NCBI RefSeq assembly: GCF_001465595.2
Contig: NZ_CP013481.2
Coordinates: 4,712,001 to 4,776,000 of the forward strand
Source of the DNA: Pandoraea apista
GTDB taxonomy: Bacteria; Pseudomonadota; Gammaproteobacteria; Burkholderiales; Burkholderiaceae
Direction: 5' to 3'
Length of the DNA: 64,000 nucleotides
Shown piece by piece: positions 18,192-27,728 of the stretch (position 1 is the first letter of the stretch; the number at the start of each line of letters is the position of its first letter). Below the pieces are notes generated by a model. It was given only the letters and a program-made list of their open reading frames with translations, was not told the DNA's origin and ran no database searches. The position numbers and the translations under genes were made by a program.

Positions 18192-19625
18192 GTGGGTACG
18201 ATTGAATCCTTCGCGCTGGATCGTCGCTCCGAAGCTGCGCCATACGATCCGCTTTACGATCCCCTGGTCTCGTCCGGCCCCGGTCTGGGCATGGACTACG
18301 CCCCAACTTATTGGGTCGCCACCGCCGGCGAACCGCCCGAAGACGATGGCCCGCTGCCCGGCGACGCCGATGTCGACGTGGTCATTGTGGGCGCCGGCTT
18401 CACCGGTCTGTCCACCGCGCTATTCCTCGCTCGCGAACACGGTATTCGCGCCATGGTGCTCGAAGCCAACCGCACCTGCTGGGGATGCACGAGCCGCAAC
18501 GGCGGTCAGGGACAGAACGCCAGCGGACGCCTCTACCGCTCGCAATGGATCGCACGCTGGGGCAAGGAAACCGCCCTGCGCCTTGACGCCGAAATCCGCG
18601 AAGGCTTCAACACATTCAAGTCGCTTATCGCCGAAGTGCCCGAGTGCGACCCGCAACCCGGCGGCCATCTCTACATCGCTCACCGCGATCGCAAGATGGA
18701 ATTCCTGCGCAACGAAGCCAAGGTCATGCGCGATGTCTTCGGCTACGACACACGTATCCTCTCGCGCGCCGAAGTCAGCGAGCAATACGTCGACGATCAG
18801 GAAAGCTGCGGCGCAATGCACGAGCCCGACGGCATCGGCGTACATCCGCTCAAACTCGCCTTCGGCTATCTGCGCATGGCGCGCGCGCTCGGCGCTCGTG
18901 TGCATCCGTCGACGCCGGTGCTGAACGTCGAGACGATCAACGGGGTGCATCACGTGCGCACGCCGCGCGGTGTGGTTCGCGCCAGGGCCGTTGCGTTCGC
19001 CACCGGCGGTTACACGCGCAACGACGTGACCAAGGCGTTGCGCGCGAAGATCATGCCGATTCTGTCGAACTCGCTCGTCACACGCGTGCTCACGCCCGAC
19101 GAAATCGCGGCAACGAACTTCCGCACGCATGAGGTCATCACCGATACGCGCACGCTGCGCTATTACTACCGTCTGCTGCCGGATAACCGTTTGCAGATCG
19201 GCAGCCGCAGTTCAATCACCGGCGCCGATGCGCAAAATCCGAAACACATGGCGGTGCTCGTCGAAGGCCTGCATCGCAAGTTCCCGGCGTTGCGCGGCAT
19301 TCGCGTCGATTACTCGTGGTGGGGCTGGGTGGACGTAAGTCACGACATGATGCCCCGCGTCACGCAACCCGATCCGCGGCATAGCCTCTTCTATGCGGTG
19401 GGCTATGGCGGTAACGGTGTGTCGTTCTCCGCACATGCCGGCCGCCGCCTCGCCCAGCGCATTGCCGGTCAACGCGACCCCTCCTGGGATCTGCCGATCT
19501 ACGACTCGGCCCTGCAATACCCGAACGTCTTCGGCACGGTGCAGTGGCAAGGCTTCGCGCCGTTCCGCCGTATCGGCCAGCGTTTCCTCTATCAGCGGTA
19601 TCACGCGCAAGACGAAGCGCGTTGA
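18192..19625 (+). CDS. tauY: FAD-dependent amine oxidoreductase, probable taurine dehydrogenase large subunit
   Basis: A 477-residue DAO-family flavoprotein. The FAD motif GAGFTG is at residues 67-72, followed by EANRTCWGCTSRNGGQ, the covalent-flavin-like or substrate loop of the PuuB/TauY group. The C-terminus carries YGGNGVSFSAHAGRRLA. It would oxidatively deaminate taurine to sulfoacetaldehyde. The GTG start at 18192 has AGGAG ten bases upstream, and the ATG at 18150 lacks a site. The following SnoaL-like gene and xsc support TauY over a gamma-glutamylputrescine oxidase role, but that alternative is not excluded. Confidence 0.75.
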   Translation: MGTIESFALDRRSEAAPYDPLYDPLVSSGPGLGMDYAPTYWVATAGEPPEDDGPLPGDADVDVVIVGAGFTGLSTALFLAREHGIRAMVLEANRTCWGCTSRNGGQGQNASGRLYRSQWIARWGKETALRLDAEIREGFNTFKSLIAEVPECDPQPGGHLYIAHRDRKMEFLRNEAKVMRDVFGYDTRILSRAEVSEQYVDDQESCGAMHEPDGIGVHPLKLAFGYLRMARALGARVHPSTPVLNVETINGVHHVRTPRGVVRARAVAFATGGYTRNDVTKALRAKIMPILSNSLVTRVLTPDEIAATNFRTHEVITDTRTLRYYYRLLPDNRLQIGSRSSITGADAQNPKHMAVLVEGLHRKFPALRGIRVDYSWWGWVDVSHDMMPRVTQPDPRHSLFYAVGYGGNGVSFSAHAGRRLAQRIAGQRDPSWDLPIYDSALQYPNVFGTVQWQGFAPFRRIGQRFLYQRYHAQDEAR

Positions 19626-19659
19626 CCCGTCTTTACCTCAGTCTTTTCAGGAATCTGCA

Positions 19660-20049
19660 ATGACGACTCAGAACGAATCCGCCGACATCCAGTTGCTCAA
19701 GACCTTCAACGACGCCTGGAATCGCCATGACATCGACGCCCTCATGGCCTGCATGACGGACGCTTGCGTGTTTCACGCCGTGGCCGGCCCCGACATGCTG
19801 GGCCGCACCTTCGAAGGACGCGAGGCCGTGCGCGCCGCGTTTCAGTCGGCATGGGAGAACTTCCCCGATGCGTCGTGGACCGAGGGCGTGCATTTCGTCG
19901 CCGGCAATCGCGGCGTATCCGAGTCGACCTTTCGCGGCACGAAGGCCGACGGCACCCGCGTCGAAGCGCGCATGGTCGACGTCTTCACGCTGCGCGACGG
20001 AAAGATCGAAGTGAAGAACGCCTTCCGCAAAGATCGCCCCGCGTTCTGA
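19660..20049 (+). CDS. tauX: SnoaL/NTF2-like protein, probable taurine dehydrogenase small subunit
   Basis: A 129-residue alpha+beta cone-fold protein of the SnoaL/NTF2 type (TFNDAWNRHDIDALMACMTD, FEGREAVRAAFQSAWENFPD, DVFTLRDGKIEVKNAFRKDR). Proteins annotated TauX beside TauY are of this size and, as far as I recall, this fold. It lies 34 bp after tauY and before xsc, so it is read with tauY. It has no catalytic motif of its own that I can name and could be a structural or product-handling partner. The identification rests mainly on context. Confidence 0.65.
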   Translation: MTTQNESADIQLLKTFNDAWNRHDIDALMACMTDACVFHAVAGPDMLGRTFEGREAVRAAFQSAWENFPDASWTEGVHFVAGNRGVSESTFRGTKADGTRVEARMVDVFTLRDGKIEVKNAFRKDRPAF

Positions 20050-20181
20050 CATCTCTCGCCACGTCGTACGAAGACCTTGTCGCGCATATTTCATTTTTCA
20101 ATACAAAACGTACCAAATAATAAAAATACTGATTGACCACGACAAGCAGATCACCTAGATTTCCACATAATCAACGAAATC

Positions 20182-20196
20182 GGAATTATTTGTTCC
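20182..20196. promoter_or_regulatory. Candidate operator before xsc: 15-bp imperfect dyad
   Basis: GGAATTATTTGTTCC lies in the AT-rich 171-bp gap before xsc, 25 bp before the ATG. It matches the layout G(A/G)AA(C/T)-N5-GTT(C/T)C shared by dyads at 26774-26788 and 28915-28929, so the same IclR-type regulator may bind all three. Confidence 0.45.
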
Positions 20197-20220
20197 GTTT
20201 ATTTTTCACTGGAGACACCC

Positions 20221-22053
20221 ATGAATGCCAAAGATCCGGCTACGGCCACCCAGCAACTGACTGCCGCCGACGGTGGCCCCCAGGCCATGACGCCGTCCGA
20301 AGCGTTCGTCGAAACGATGGTCGCCAATGGCGTGAGCGAAATGTTCGGCATCATGGGCTCGGCCTTCATGGACGCAATGGACATCTTCGCACCGGCCGGC
20401 ATTCGTCTGATCCCGGTGGTGCATGAACAAGGCGCGGGTCACATGGCCGACGGCTACGCTCGCGTGTCGGGCCGTCATGGTGTCGTGATCGGTCAGAACG
20501 GCCCCGGCATCAGTAACTGCGTGACGGCGATTGCCGCCGCTTACTGGGCCCATAGCCCGGTCGTGATCGTCACGCCGGAAGCCGGCACGATGGGCATTGG
20601 CCTTGGCGGCTTTCAGGAAGCGAAGCAGTTGCCGATGTTCCAGGAGTTCACGAAGTACCAGGGCCATGTGACGCACCCGGCCCGTATGGCGGAATTCACC
20701 GGCCGTTGTTTCGATCGTGCGATGGCCGAAATGGGGCCGACGCAACTCAATATTCCGCGCGATTACTTCTACGGTCAGATCAAGACCGAGATTCCGCGTC
20801 CGCAGCGTCTCGACCGCGGCGCCGGCGGCGAAGAGCGCCTGAACGAAGCGGCCGAGCTGCTCGCCCAGGCCAAGTTCCCGGTGATCATTTCGGGGGGCGG
20901 CGTGGTCATGGCCGACGCCATCGAAGAGTGCAAGGCGCTCGCCGAACGTCTGGGCGCACCGGTCGTGAACAGCTATCTGCATAACGACTCGTTCCCGGCC
21001 AACCATCCGCTGTGGTGCGGCCCGCTCGGCTATCAGGGCTCGAAGGCGGCGATGAAGCTGCTGGCACAGGCCGACGTGGTCGTGGCCCTCGGTTCGCGCC
21101 TCGGACCGTTCGGCACGCTGCCGCAGCATGGTCTGGATTACTGGCCGAAGAACGCCAAGATCATCCAGATCGATGCCGATCACAAGATGCTCGGCCTCGT
21201 GAAGAAGATCTCGGTCGGTATCTGCGGCGACGCGAAAGCGGCTGCCGTGGCGCTGTCGCAACGGCTGGCCGAGCGCACGCTCGTGTGCGACGCCACGCGC
21301 GCCGCCCGGGCCGACCAGATCGCCACCGAGAAGGCGGCGTGGGAGAAGGAACTCGACGAGTGGACCCACGAGCGCGATCCGTACAGCCTCGACATGATCG
21401 AAGAGCAGAAGCACGAGCGCACCTTCAACGGCGGCGAGTATTTGCACCCGCGTCAGGTGCTGCGCGAACTGGAGAAGGCGATGCCGGAAGACGTCATGGT
21501 CTCGACCGACATCGGCAACATCAACTCGGTAGCCAACAGCTATCTGCGCTTCAACAAGCCGCGCAGCTTCTTCGCCGCCATGAGCTGGGGCAACTGCGGC
21601 TATGCCTTCCCGACGATCATCGGCGCCAAGGTTGCGGCACCGCACCGTCCGGCCATCTCGTACGCCGGCGATGGCGCCTGGGGCATGAGCCTGATGGAAA
21701 CACTCACCTGTGTGCGTCACAACATTCCGGTCACGGCCGTGGTCTTCCACAACCGTCAATGGGGTGCCGAGAAGAAGAACCAGGTGGACTTCTACAACCG
21801 CCGCTTCGTGGCCGGTGAACTCGAGAGCCCCAGCTTCGCCAACATCGCCCGCGCGATGGGCGCCGAAGGCATTGTGGTCGATCGTCTGGAAGACGTTGGC
21901 CCGGCGCTCAAGAAGGCCATCGACCTGCAAATGAACCACGGCAAGACGACGATCCTCGAAATCATGTGCACCCGCGAGCTGGGCGATCCGTTCCGCCGCG
22001 ACGCGCTGTCGAAGCCGGTGCGCATGCTCGACAAGTACAAGGACTACGTCTGA
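20221..22053 (+). CDS. xsc: Sulfoacetaldehyde acetyltransferase
   Basis: A 610-residue thiamine-diphosphate enzyme that converts sulfoacetaldehyde and phosphate to acetyl phosphate and sulfite. It has the three-domain ThDP fold with the activating glutamate in HEQGAGHMADGYARV, the ThDP/Mg motif beginning GDGAWGMS near residue 483, and the Xsc-like C-terminus (RRFVAGELESPSFANIARAMGAEG). Length and features match Xsc rather than acetolactate synthase. GGAGA precedes the ATG. It is followed by a terminator, then pta and tauE, and preceded by tauYX, which together form the pathway from taurine to acetyl-CoA. Confidence 0.95.
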   Translation: MNAKDPATATQQLTAADGGPQAMTPSEAFVETMVANGVSEMFGIMGSAFMDAMDIFAPAGIRLIPVVHEQGAGHMADGYARVSGRHGVVIGQNGPGISNCVTAIAAAYWAHSPVVIVTPEAGTMGIGLGGFQEAKQLPMFQEFTKYQGHVTHPARMAEFTGRCFDRAMAEMGPTQLNIPRDYFYGQIKTEIPRPQRLDRGAGGEERLNEAAELLAQAKFPVIISGGGVVMADAIEECKALAERLGAPVVNSYLHNDSFPANHPLWCGPLGYQGSKAAMKLLAQADVVVALGSRLGPFGTLPQHGLDYWPKNAKIIQIDADHKMLGLVKKISVGICGDAKAAAVALSQRLAERTLVCDATRAARADQIATEKAAWEKELDEWTHERDPYSLDMIEEQKHERTFNGGEYLHPRQVLRELEKAMPEDVMVSTDIGNINSVANSYLRFNKPRSFFAAMSWGNCGYAFPTIIGAKVAAPHRPAISYAGDGAWGMSLMETLTCVRHNIPVTAVVFHNRQWGAEKKNQVDFYNRRFVAGELESPSFANIARAMGAEGIVVDRLEDVGPALKKAIDLQMNHGKTTILEIMCTRELGDPFRRDALSKPVRMLDKYKDYV

Positions 22054-22077
22054 CGCAGTCGAGGTAATTCGTGTTAC

Positions 22078-22116
22078 AGCGCTCCCGGCTCTGTGGGTGC
22101 CGGGGGCGCTTTTTTA
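22078..22116 (+). terminator. Rho-independent terminator between xsc and pta
   Basis: AGCGCTCCCGGC (22078-22089) pairs with GCCGGGGGCGCT (22099-22110), with one G-U pair and a 9-base loop, and is followed by TTTTTTA. It sits only 14 bases before the pta ATG, so it would stop or attenuate read-through into pta. Confidence 0.85.
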
Positions 22117-22129
22117 TTCTCTCGACATC

Positions 22130-23170
22130 ATGAAAGCCATCAATCGCATCATCGATACGGCGCGCCGCGCACCGATGCGCATCGTGTTGTGCGAATCGGA
22201 AGACGAACGGATGCTCACCGCAGCCGCGCGTGCCACGCGCGAAGGGATCGCGCGCATCGTATTCGTCGGCGACATCGGCAAGACACAACGTGCGGCCGAC
22301 GCGGCACGCGTCGATCTGTCCGGTATGGAACTGATCGATCCGGCAACCTCCGGCATGACGGACGCGTTCGCCGAGACGTGGCAGAACATGCGGGCAAAAA
22401 AGGGAATGACTCGCGCGCAAGCCGTCGAGGAAATGCGCTCGCCGCTGGGCTTCGCCAACATGATGGTGCGCCTCGGTCACGCCGACGGCTCCGTTGCAGG
22501 AGCTGTCAACACCACCGCCGATGTGGTGCGCATGGCCATACAGATCATCGGCGTACAGCCATCGTTCCAACTCGTATCGAGCTTTTTCCTGATGATGCTC
22601 TGCGAGCCGTTCCATACGATGAAGGGCGGCCTGATTTTCTCCGACTGCGCCCTCGTCGTCGATCCCGACGCCGCGCAACTCGCGCAAATCGCACTCGCTG
22701 CGGCCGACAGCGCGAGCGCCTTGCTCATGGAGCCGCCGCGCGTTGCAATGCTGTCGTTCTCCACGAGCGGCAGCGCGAAACACGCCGCGGTGGACAAGGT
22801 CGTGGAAGCGACGCGGCTCGTGAAGGAAGCCCGTCCGCAGTTGGCCATCGACGGCGACGTTCAGCTCGATGCGGCGATCGTCTCCGAAATTTCGCAGCGC
22901 AAAGTCGTGCACTCGCAGGTCGAGGGGCATGCCAACACGCTGATCTTCCCCAACCTCGATGCGGGCAACATCGGCTACAAGCTGGCCGAACGCATCGGCG
23001 GCGCGAAGGCTATCGGTCCCTTGCTGCAAGGGCTGAATCGTCCGGCAAACGACTTGTCTCGCGGTTGCAGCGCCGACGACATCTATTACGTGATCGGCGT
23101 GACCTGCGTGCAGGCGCAGGCCGCACGCGCCAAGCTCACCGGAACCTCGCCGCTCGCCATCCGGCCATGA
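22130..23170 (+). CDS. pta: Phosphate acetyltransferase
   Basis: A 346-residue PTA_PTB-fold enzyme that turns the acetyl phosphate made by Xsc into acetyl-CoA. It is the short form with a single catalytic domain (IVLCESEDERMLTAAARA at the start, GSVAGAVNTTADVVRMAIQIIG, FPNLDAGNIGYKLAER at the end). The ATG is directly behind the xsc terminator and has no visible ribosome-binding site. The stop overlaps the ATG of tauE by four bases. Confidence 0.93.
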   Translation: MKAINRIIDTARRAPMRIVLCESEDERMLTAAARATREGIARIVFVGDIGKTQRAADAARVDLSGMELIDPATSGMTDAFAETWQNMRAKKGMTRAQAVEEMRSPLGFANMMVRLGHADGSVAGAVNTTADVVRMAIQIIGVQPSFQLVSSFFLMMLCEPFHTMKGGLIFSDCALVVDPDAAQLAQIALAAADSASALLMEPPRVAMLSFSTSGSAKHAAVDKVVEATRLVKEARPQLAIDGDVQLDAAIVSEISQRKVVHSQVEGHANTLIFPNLDAGNIGYKLAERIGGAKAIGPLLQGLNRPANDLSRGCSADDIYYVIGVTCVQAQAARAKLTGTSPLAIRP

Positions 23171-23934
23171 CGCTTCACGCGATTCAGGCCTATCTTCCGT
23201 TGATGTTGCTGCTGGGCTTCGCCACGTACTTCCAGACGGTGACGGGGTTCGGACTAGGCATGATCGTGTTGGGCGGCGCCAGTGGTTTCGGACTGGCGCC
23301 GGTGGCGAGCGTCGCCATCCTCGTGAGTCTGGTCACCCTGGTGAATAGCGCGCTGGCGCTGCCCGGCACGCTGCATCACATCGACTGGCGGGCAGTGCGC
23401 GCCGCAACGCTTGGCATCGTGCCGTCGGTCGTCGTCGGCGTGTTGCTTTTCGATTATCTGAACGGCACGGCATCGAACGTGTTGCACCTTCTCCTCGGTG
23501 CAGTTGTGCTGTATGGCGGTATCGGTTCGGCCCTGCGTCCTGCGCCCAAAGCAGAGCGCTCGGGAGACACAGGTTTCTTCTTCAGCGGCATTTTCGGCGG
23601 CTTGCTCAGCGGCATGTTCGGCATCTCCGGTCCGCCGCTGATTTTCTATTTCTACCGGCAGCCGCTTACGCTGGTGCAGATTCGCTGCGCGTTGATCCTG
23701 CTGTTCGCGGTGACGGCATCGGTTCGCACCGTCTATAGCGCCTTCGCGGGTCAGCTACCTGCATCCATCGGGTGGCAAGCCGCCATAGCATTGCCGGTTG
23801 TCGCGTTCGCCACACTGCTGGCACGTCGTCATCCGCCACCGCTATCGAGCGTAACGACGCGACGGGTCGCTTTCCTCACCTTGATCTTGCTGGGCACACA
23901 TCTGATGGTGAGTGCGGTGCTGGAGATGGCGTAA
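23167..23934 (+). CDS. tauE: TauE/SafE-family (TSUP) sulfite exporter
   Basis: A 255-residue membrane protein with about eight helices and the duplicated TSUP motif (FQTVTGFGLGMIVLGG in the first half, GLLSGMFGISGPPLIFYF in the second). It would export the sulfite released by Xsc. The ATG overlaps the pta stop (ATGA), so it is translationally coupled. It ends 30 bp before the convergent CobT-like gene. Confidence 0.9.
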   Translation: MTLHAIQAYLPLMLLLGFATYFQTVTGFGLGMIVLGGASGFGLAPVASVAILVSLVTLVNSALALPGTLHHIDWRAVRAATLGIVPSVVVGVLLFDYLNGTASNVLHLLLGAVVLYGGIGSALRPAPKAERSGDTGFFFSGIFGGLLSGMFGISGPPLIFYFYRQPLTLVQIRCALILLFAVTASVRTVYSAFAGQLPASIGWQAAIALPVVAFATLLARRHPPPLSSVTTRRVAFLTLILLGTHLMVSAVLEMA

Positions 23935-23964
23935 CACGGAACGTCGCGTGCAACGCATGACACG

Positions 23965-25716
23965 TTATGCGTGCGCGCGACGGCCGCCGCTGCCGATCCA
24001 GTCGACAAGGCGTGAGAGCGTTGTCATGTCGGGCGGGGACGTCAGGTCCAGGGCAAGCGAATTCCGGTAATACGGGCTGAGATCCAGGCCGACGCCGAGG
24101 CCAAGCACCTCCACGTCGCCGCGTGCCTGCTGCTGCGCCACGACCTCTCGCAAATGATGATCGAGATAGTGGTCGTCGTTGACCTGATGGGTCGCGGCGT
24201 CCATCGGGCTGCCGTCCGAAATCACAATCAGCAGACGACGGTTGGCGCTGCGCGAGCGCAGCCGTTCGCATGCCCACGCCACCGCCTCGCCATCGACGCC
24301 TTCACGAAACAGATCGGCCTTGAACAGCGACGCGATGTCGCTTCGCGCGCGTCGCCAACTCGTCACGGCATCTTTGAAGATCAGATGCGAGACCTCATTC
24401 AAACGCCCTGGAAATCGGGGCTTGCCGCGTGCCAGCCAGTCGCTGCGGGCGCGACCGCCGTTCCACGCACCGGTGGTGAAACCCAGGATCTCGTTAGTCA
24501 CACCTGCCGCGTCGAGCGCGCGCGACAAGACATCGACGATCATCGCCACCGCTTCGATCTGTGCCTTCATCGACCCCGAGCAATCGATGAGAAAGCTCAC
24601 CATCGATTCGGCAATCAAGGTGTGTTTCTCGAGCCGGAACAGCCGGCGCTCGGCGGGCGAGCTGACCAGTTGCGCGAGACGGCGCCCGTCGATACGTCCC
24701 TGTTCCTCCCCGAACGACCAGCCGTCGCGCTGCGGCACGGCCAGCGCTGCCTTGAGCGCACGCGCGAGCCTCGGCACGTTGATGGCCTGCGCGACGATTC
24801 TCTCGTCAAGACGCTCGCGGAACTCGGTCAGCAGCGCGCGGCGCACAAGCGTGCCCGCGTACAACTCTCGATCGTAGCGATTCGTAAAGACACGATAACC
24901 TTGCGCCGACGCCTGGAGTACGCGGCTGTCACCCGAGTGCGCGATCGTAATGCCGTCGTCTTCGTGTTCATCGAAATCGAGAAAGAGCGAGAAGGCGTTG
25001 CGTACCCCCTTTTCGTCCTCGTCGTCCTTAGTCTTGTCTTCCGTCTGCTCACCGCCCGCCGAACGTATCAGGCTTGCTATGTCGGCCGCCAACTCGCGCG
25101 CGTACACGGCGAAAGCCGTCTGATCGGCCCGGGTTCGACGCATTCCCGCGAGCGCGCCGCCAATGCGCGGCGCGATGGCCATGCGCGTGGCTTCGATGAG
25201 TCCCTCCGTGTCTTCGACGACGGGATAACCGGTCAAGCGCGACCAGCTCATCTGCGCCACGGTATAGAGCAACAGTCCGACATGGCTGTCGGCCACGCCG
25301 GTGATGTGCATCGCGCGCGACCACGCTTCGAATCGGTCTCGCAGGTTCTTCGCGATGCCGGGCATACCGGCCGGGATGAACGTTTCGCAGCGCAATTGCT
25401 CCATTAGCTCGAAAAGCAAACGTTCGAGCGGCGCGTCCGGTTGCAGACGGCGATGCAACGCCGCATCGCTGTGCCGCAGCCGCATTGCCGCACCGTCGGC
25501 GGCGCCGCGCAATGTCGTGAGCGCCCTCAGCGGGTCGCCGGGTCCGGGCAGCGTTTGCAGATGCGGCGCATGCAACGGAAGCGGGCGCATGTTCCGGCAA
25601 AGGCGTGCGCCGCTGTAATGCAGCGCAGGGTCGCCGGTCAGCGCGCGCACCGTTGCAGCGCACAGCGCTTCGCCGCGCGCGGCGCGCCGTGCCGCCTCGC
25701 GATCCGAGATCGTCAT
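23965..25716 (-). CDS. CobT-like VWA-domain protein
   Basis: A 583-residue protein with a C-terminal von Willebrand A domain. The MIDAS motif is DCSGSM near residues 371-378, followed by the CobT_C-type [15 protein letters not shown] and [24 protein letters not shown]. An acidic linker ([15 protein letters not shown]) separates an N-terminal helical part, as in CobT. In aerobic cobalamin synthesis CobT pairs with CobS and CobN in cobalt chelation. CobN is absent here and the neighbours are taurine genes, so it may be a MoxR/VWA maturation partner for another client. It overlaps the CobS-like gene by four bases. Confidence 0.85.
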   Translation of the reverse strand: MTISDREAARRAARGEALCAATVRALTGDPALHYSGARLCRNMRPLPLHAPHLQTLPGPGDPLRALTTLRGAADGAAMRLRHSDAALHRRLQPDAPLERLLFELMEQLRCETFIPAGMPGIAKNLRDRFEAWSRAMHITGVADSHVGLLLYTVAQMSWSRLTGYPVVEDTEGLIEATRMAIAPRIGGALAGMRRTRADQTAFAVYARELAADIASLIRSAGGEQTEDKTKDDEDEKGVRNAFSLFLDFDEHEDDGITIAHSGDSRVLQASAQGYRVFTNRYDRELYAGTLVRRALLTEFRERLDERIVAQAINVPRLARALKAALAVPQRDGWSFGEEQGRIDGRRLAQLVSSPAERRLFRLEKHTLIAESMVSFLIDCSGSMKAQIEAVAMIVDVLSRALDAAGVTNEILGFTTGAWNGGRARSDWLARGKPRFPGRLNEVSHLIFKDAVTSWRRARSDIASLFKADLFREGVDGEAVAWACERLRSRSANRRLLIVISDGSPMDAATHQVNDDHYLDHHLREVVAQQQARGDVEVLGLGVGLDLSPYYRNSLALDLTSPPDMTTLSRLVDWIGSGGRRAHA

Positions 25717-26699
25717 GGCGCATCGGCCAGCAGCGAGCGTGTGCCATCGCTCGCGAGCAACTCACGGCCGAAGGCGCGCTGGTAGTACTCCGCCACCACG
25801 GCACGCTCGGCTTCGTCGCACTTGTTGAGGAATGTGAGACGGAACGCCAGTCCGGTATCGTGGAAAATGCCCACGTTCTCCGCCCAGTTGATCACCGTGC
25901 GAGGCGACATGAGTGTAGACAGGTCGCCGGTCGCAAAGCCCTTTCGGGTGAGCTCCGCCACACTCACCATCGAGTCGACGAGCGCGCGTCCGGCGTCATT
26001 ATCGAGTGCCGGCACCCGCGCCAGGACAATGCCGGCTTCGTCGGCCCGCGACAGATAATTGAGCGTTGCGACGACATTCCAGCGGTCGATCTGCGCATGA
26101 TTGAGCACCTGCGTGCCGTGATACAGACCGTTGAGATTGCCAAGGCCGACCGTATTCGTCGTGGCAAACATGCGAAAACCCGGGTGCGGATGGATCACGC
26201 GATTCTGATCGAGCAGCGTAAATTTGCCGTCGCGCTCGAGAATGCGCTGAATCACGAACATCACGTCGGGACGGCCAGCGTCGTACTCGTCGAAGATCAA
26301 CGCGACCGGGCGTTGCAGTGCCCACGGCACGATGCCTTCCTGAAACTCGGTGATCTGATGGCCGTCGCGCACAACGATGGCGTCTTTGCCCACCAGGTCG
26401 AGACGGCTGATATGGCCGTCCAGATTCACCCGCACACACGGCCAGTTCAACCGCGCGGCCACCTGCTCGATATGTGTGGATTTGCCGGTGCCGTGCATGC
26501 CCTGCACCATCACACGCCGGTTGCACATGAAACCGGCAAGAATCGCCAGCGTCACGTCGGGGTTGAAGCGATACGCCGTATCGATCTCGGGTACATGATC
26601 GTCTCGCTCGCTGAACGCCGGCACCTGCAGATCGGTATCGATGCCGAATACGGTGCGGGCATCGACCCGGCGATCCGGTTGTTGGGTAGCGGTCTCCAT
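25713..26699 (-). CDS. CobS-like AAA+ ATPase
   Basis: A 328-residue AAA+ protein. It has an N-terminal CobS-type segment ([20 protein letters not shown]), Walker [10 protein letters not shown], Walker [12 protein letters not shown], and sensor and arginine-finger segments around [12 protein letters not shown] and [15 protein letters not shown]. It resembles CobS of the aerobic cobaltochelatase closely. The ATG at 26699 has GGAGAGGG upstream and was chosen over 26741. With the overlapping CobT-like gene it forms a two-gene operon divergent from an IclR gene. Its target is unknown because no cobN is in the window. Confidence 0.87.
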   Translation of the reverse strand: METATQQPDRRVDARTVFGIDTDLQVPAFSERDDHVPEIDTAYRFNPDVTLAILAGFMCNRRVMVQGMHGTGKSTHIEQVAARLNWPCVRVNLDGHISRLDLVGKDAIVVRDGHQITEFQEGIVPWALQRPVALIFDEYDAGRPDVMFVIQRILERDGKFTLLDQNRVIHPHPGFRMFATTNTVGLGNLNGLYHGTQVLNHAQIDRWNVVATLNYLSRADEAGIVLARVPALDNDAGRALVDSMVSVAELTRKGFATGDLSTLMSPRTVINWAENVGIFHDTGLAFRLTFLNKCDEAERAVVAEYYQRAFGRELLASDGTRSLLADAP

Positions 26700-26773
26700 C
26701 ACGTCCCTCTCCTGTTCCACGGTTTCATTGCGCCAAGGCAATGTCAGGGCATCATAACGTTAACCATTTTTAG

Positions 26774-26788
26774 AAACAATTCGTTCCG
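26774..26788. promoter_or_regulatory. Candidate IclR-type operator in the CobS-like/IclR gap
   Basis: GAAACAATTCGTTCC is an imperfect 15-bp dyad lying between the divergent CobS-like and IclR genes. It is 12/15 identical to the perfect dyad before the GMC gene (28915-28929) and 11/15 to the one before xsc (20182-20196). Binding by the adjacent IclR protein is inferred. Confidence 0.5.
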
Positions 26789-26935
26789 AATAATTAAATC
26801 ACCGATTGACGCTCCGCCGGAGGTTCGTCTACATTCGAACGAACTGACCCGCATCGGAACCGGCCAATGTCGCTCAATCCGCTCGATAGTTCGTTTGGGT
26901 ACAATACCGCTGATCCATTTTCCGGAACGGCGCAT

Positions 26936-27724
26936 ATGAACGACGCAGCGACCCAGCACGACACCCCCTCGGAGAACAAGGCGGACACCCCGACCCTGCG
27001 GGCGTTTGCGCTGCTCGAATATCTCGTTGCCGCCGACGCGCCGGTCTCGCTCGCCGACATGGCGCACGACATTCAGATGCCGAAGGCGTCGCTGCACCGA
27101 ATGCTCGGCTCGCTTGAGGCAGGCGGGCTGGTGATTCGTGAACCCGGGCAGAAGAATGCTTACGTGATCGGCCCGCGCCTCGCACAACTGAGTCTGGGCG
27201 TGATGATGCAGGCGGGTGCGCGACGCATGCGTCACGCTATTCTCGGCCGACTCGTGGCCGATCTCGGCGAGACTTGTAACCTCACGATGCTGCACGAGAC
27301 CGAGGTGCTCTATCTCGATCGCATGGAAGCGCCGTGGCCGCTGCGTCTCGATCTCAAGCCCGGCTCGCATGTGCCTGCGCACAGCAGCGCGAGCGGCAAA
27401 CTGCTGCTCGCCATGATGCCGCGCGAACAGCGCGCCGCACTGCTGCGAGCGATGAAGCTGCAACGCTTCACCCCGAATACGCTGACCGATCCCGAATTGC
27501 TCGAGAGCGAACTCGACCGCATTGCGCACAAGGGTATCGCCGTCGATAACGAGGAATTCGTGCTGGGGATTGCCTGCGTCGCGGCGCCCGTGCTCAAGGA
27601 AGACGGCGGATGCATCGCCGCCGTGGCCGTGCATGCCCCGGTATCGCGCACGTCGCTGTCGAAAGCGATGGAGTTCGTACCGCGTCTGCAGGAAGCCGCG
27701 AAGGAACTCGCGAAGACGTTCTGA
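26936..27724 (+). CDS. IclR-family transcriptional regulator
   Basis: A 262-residue regulator with an N-terminal winged HTH (SLADMAHDIQMPKASLHRML) and the C-terminal IclR ligand-binding domain (LRLDLKPGSHVPAHSSASGK, IAVDNEEFVLGIACVAAPV). The ATG at 26936 is the start nearest the fold, and 26867 is an alternative. It is divergent from the CobS/CobT-like pair and convergent with a second IclR gene four bases away. It may control the CobST-like genes and, through shared dyads, xsc and the GMC gene. Confidence 0.88.
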   Translation: MNDAATQHDTPSENKADTPTLRAFALLEYLVAADAPVSLADMAHDIQMPKASLHRMLGSLEAGGLVIREPGQKNAYVIGPRLAQLSLGVMMQAGARRMRHAILGRLVADLGETCNLTMLHETEVLYLDRMEAPWPLRLDLKPGSHVPAHSSASGKLLLAMMPREQRAALLRAMKLQRFTPNTLTDPELLESELDRIAHKGIAVDNEEFVLGIACVAAPVLKEDGGCIAAVAVHAPVSRTSLSKAMEFVPRLQEAAKELAKTF

Positions 27725-27728
27725 CGCG

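Noticed and set aside
20206..21939. 577-residue minus-strand reading frame opposite xsc
   Set aside because: Composition is that of an antisense shadow, and the plus strand encodes an unmistakable Xsc.
22093..23934. 613-residue frame spanning pta and tauE
   Set aside because: The first two thirds are out of frame with Pta and meaningless; only the last part from 23167 is the real TauE.
23965..26699. Cobalamin biosynthesis locus
   Set aside because: CobS/CobT-like genes are present, but no cobN or other corrin genes are in the window, so a B12 role is not claimed.
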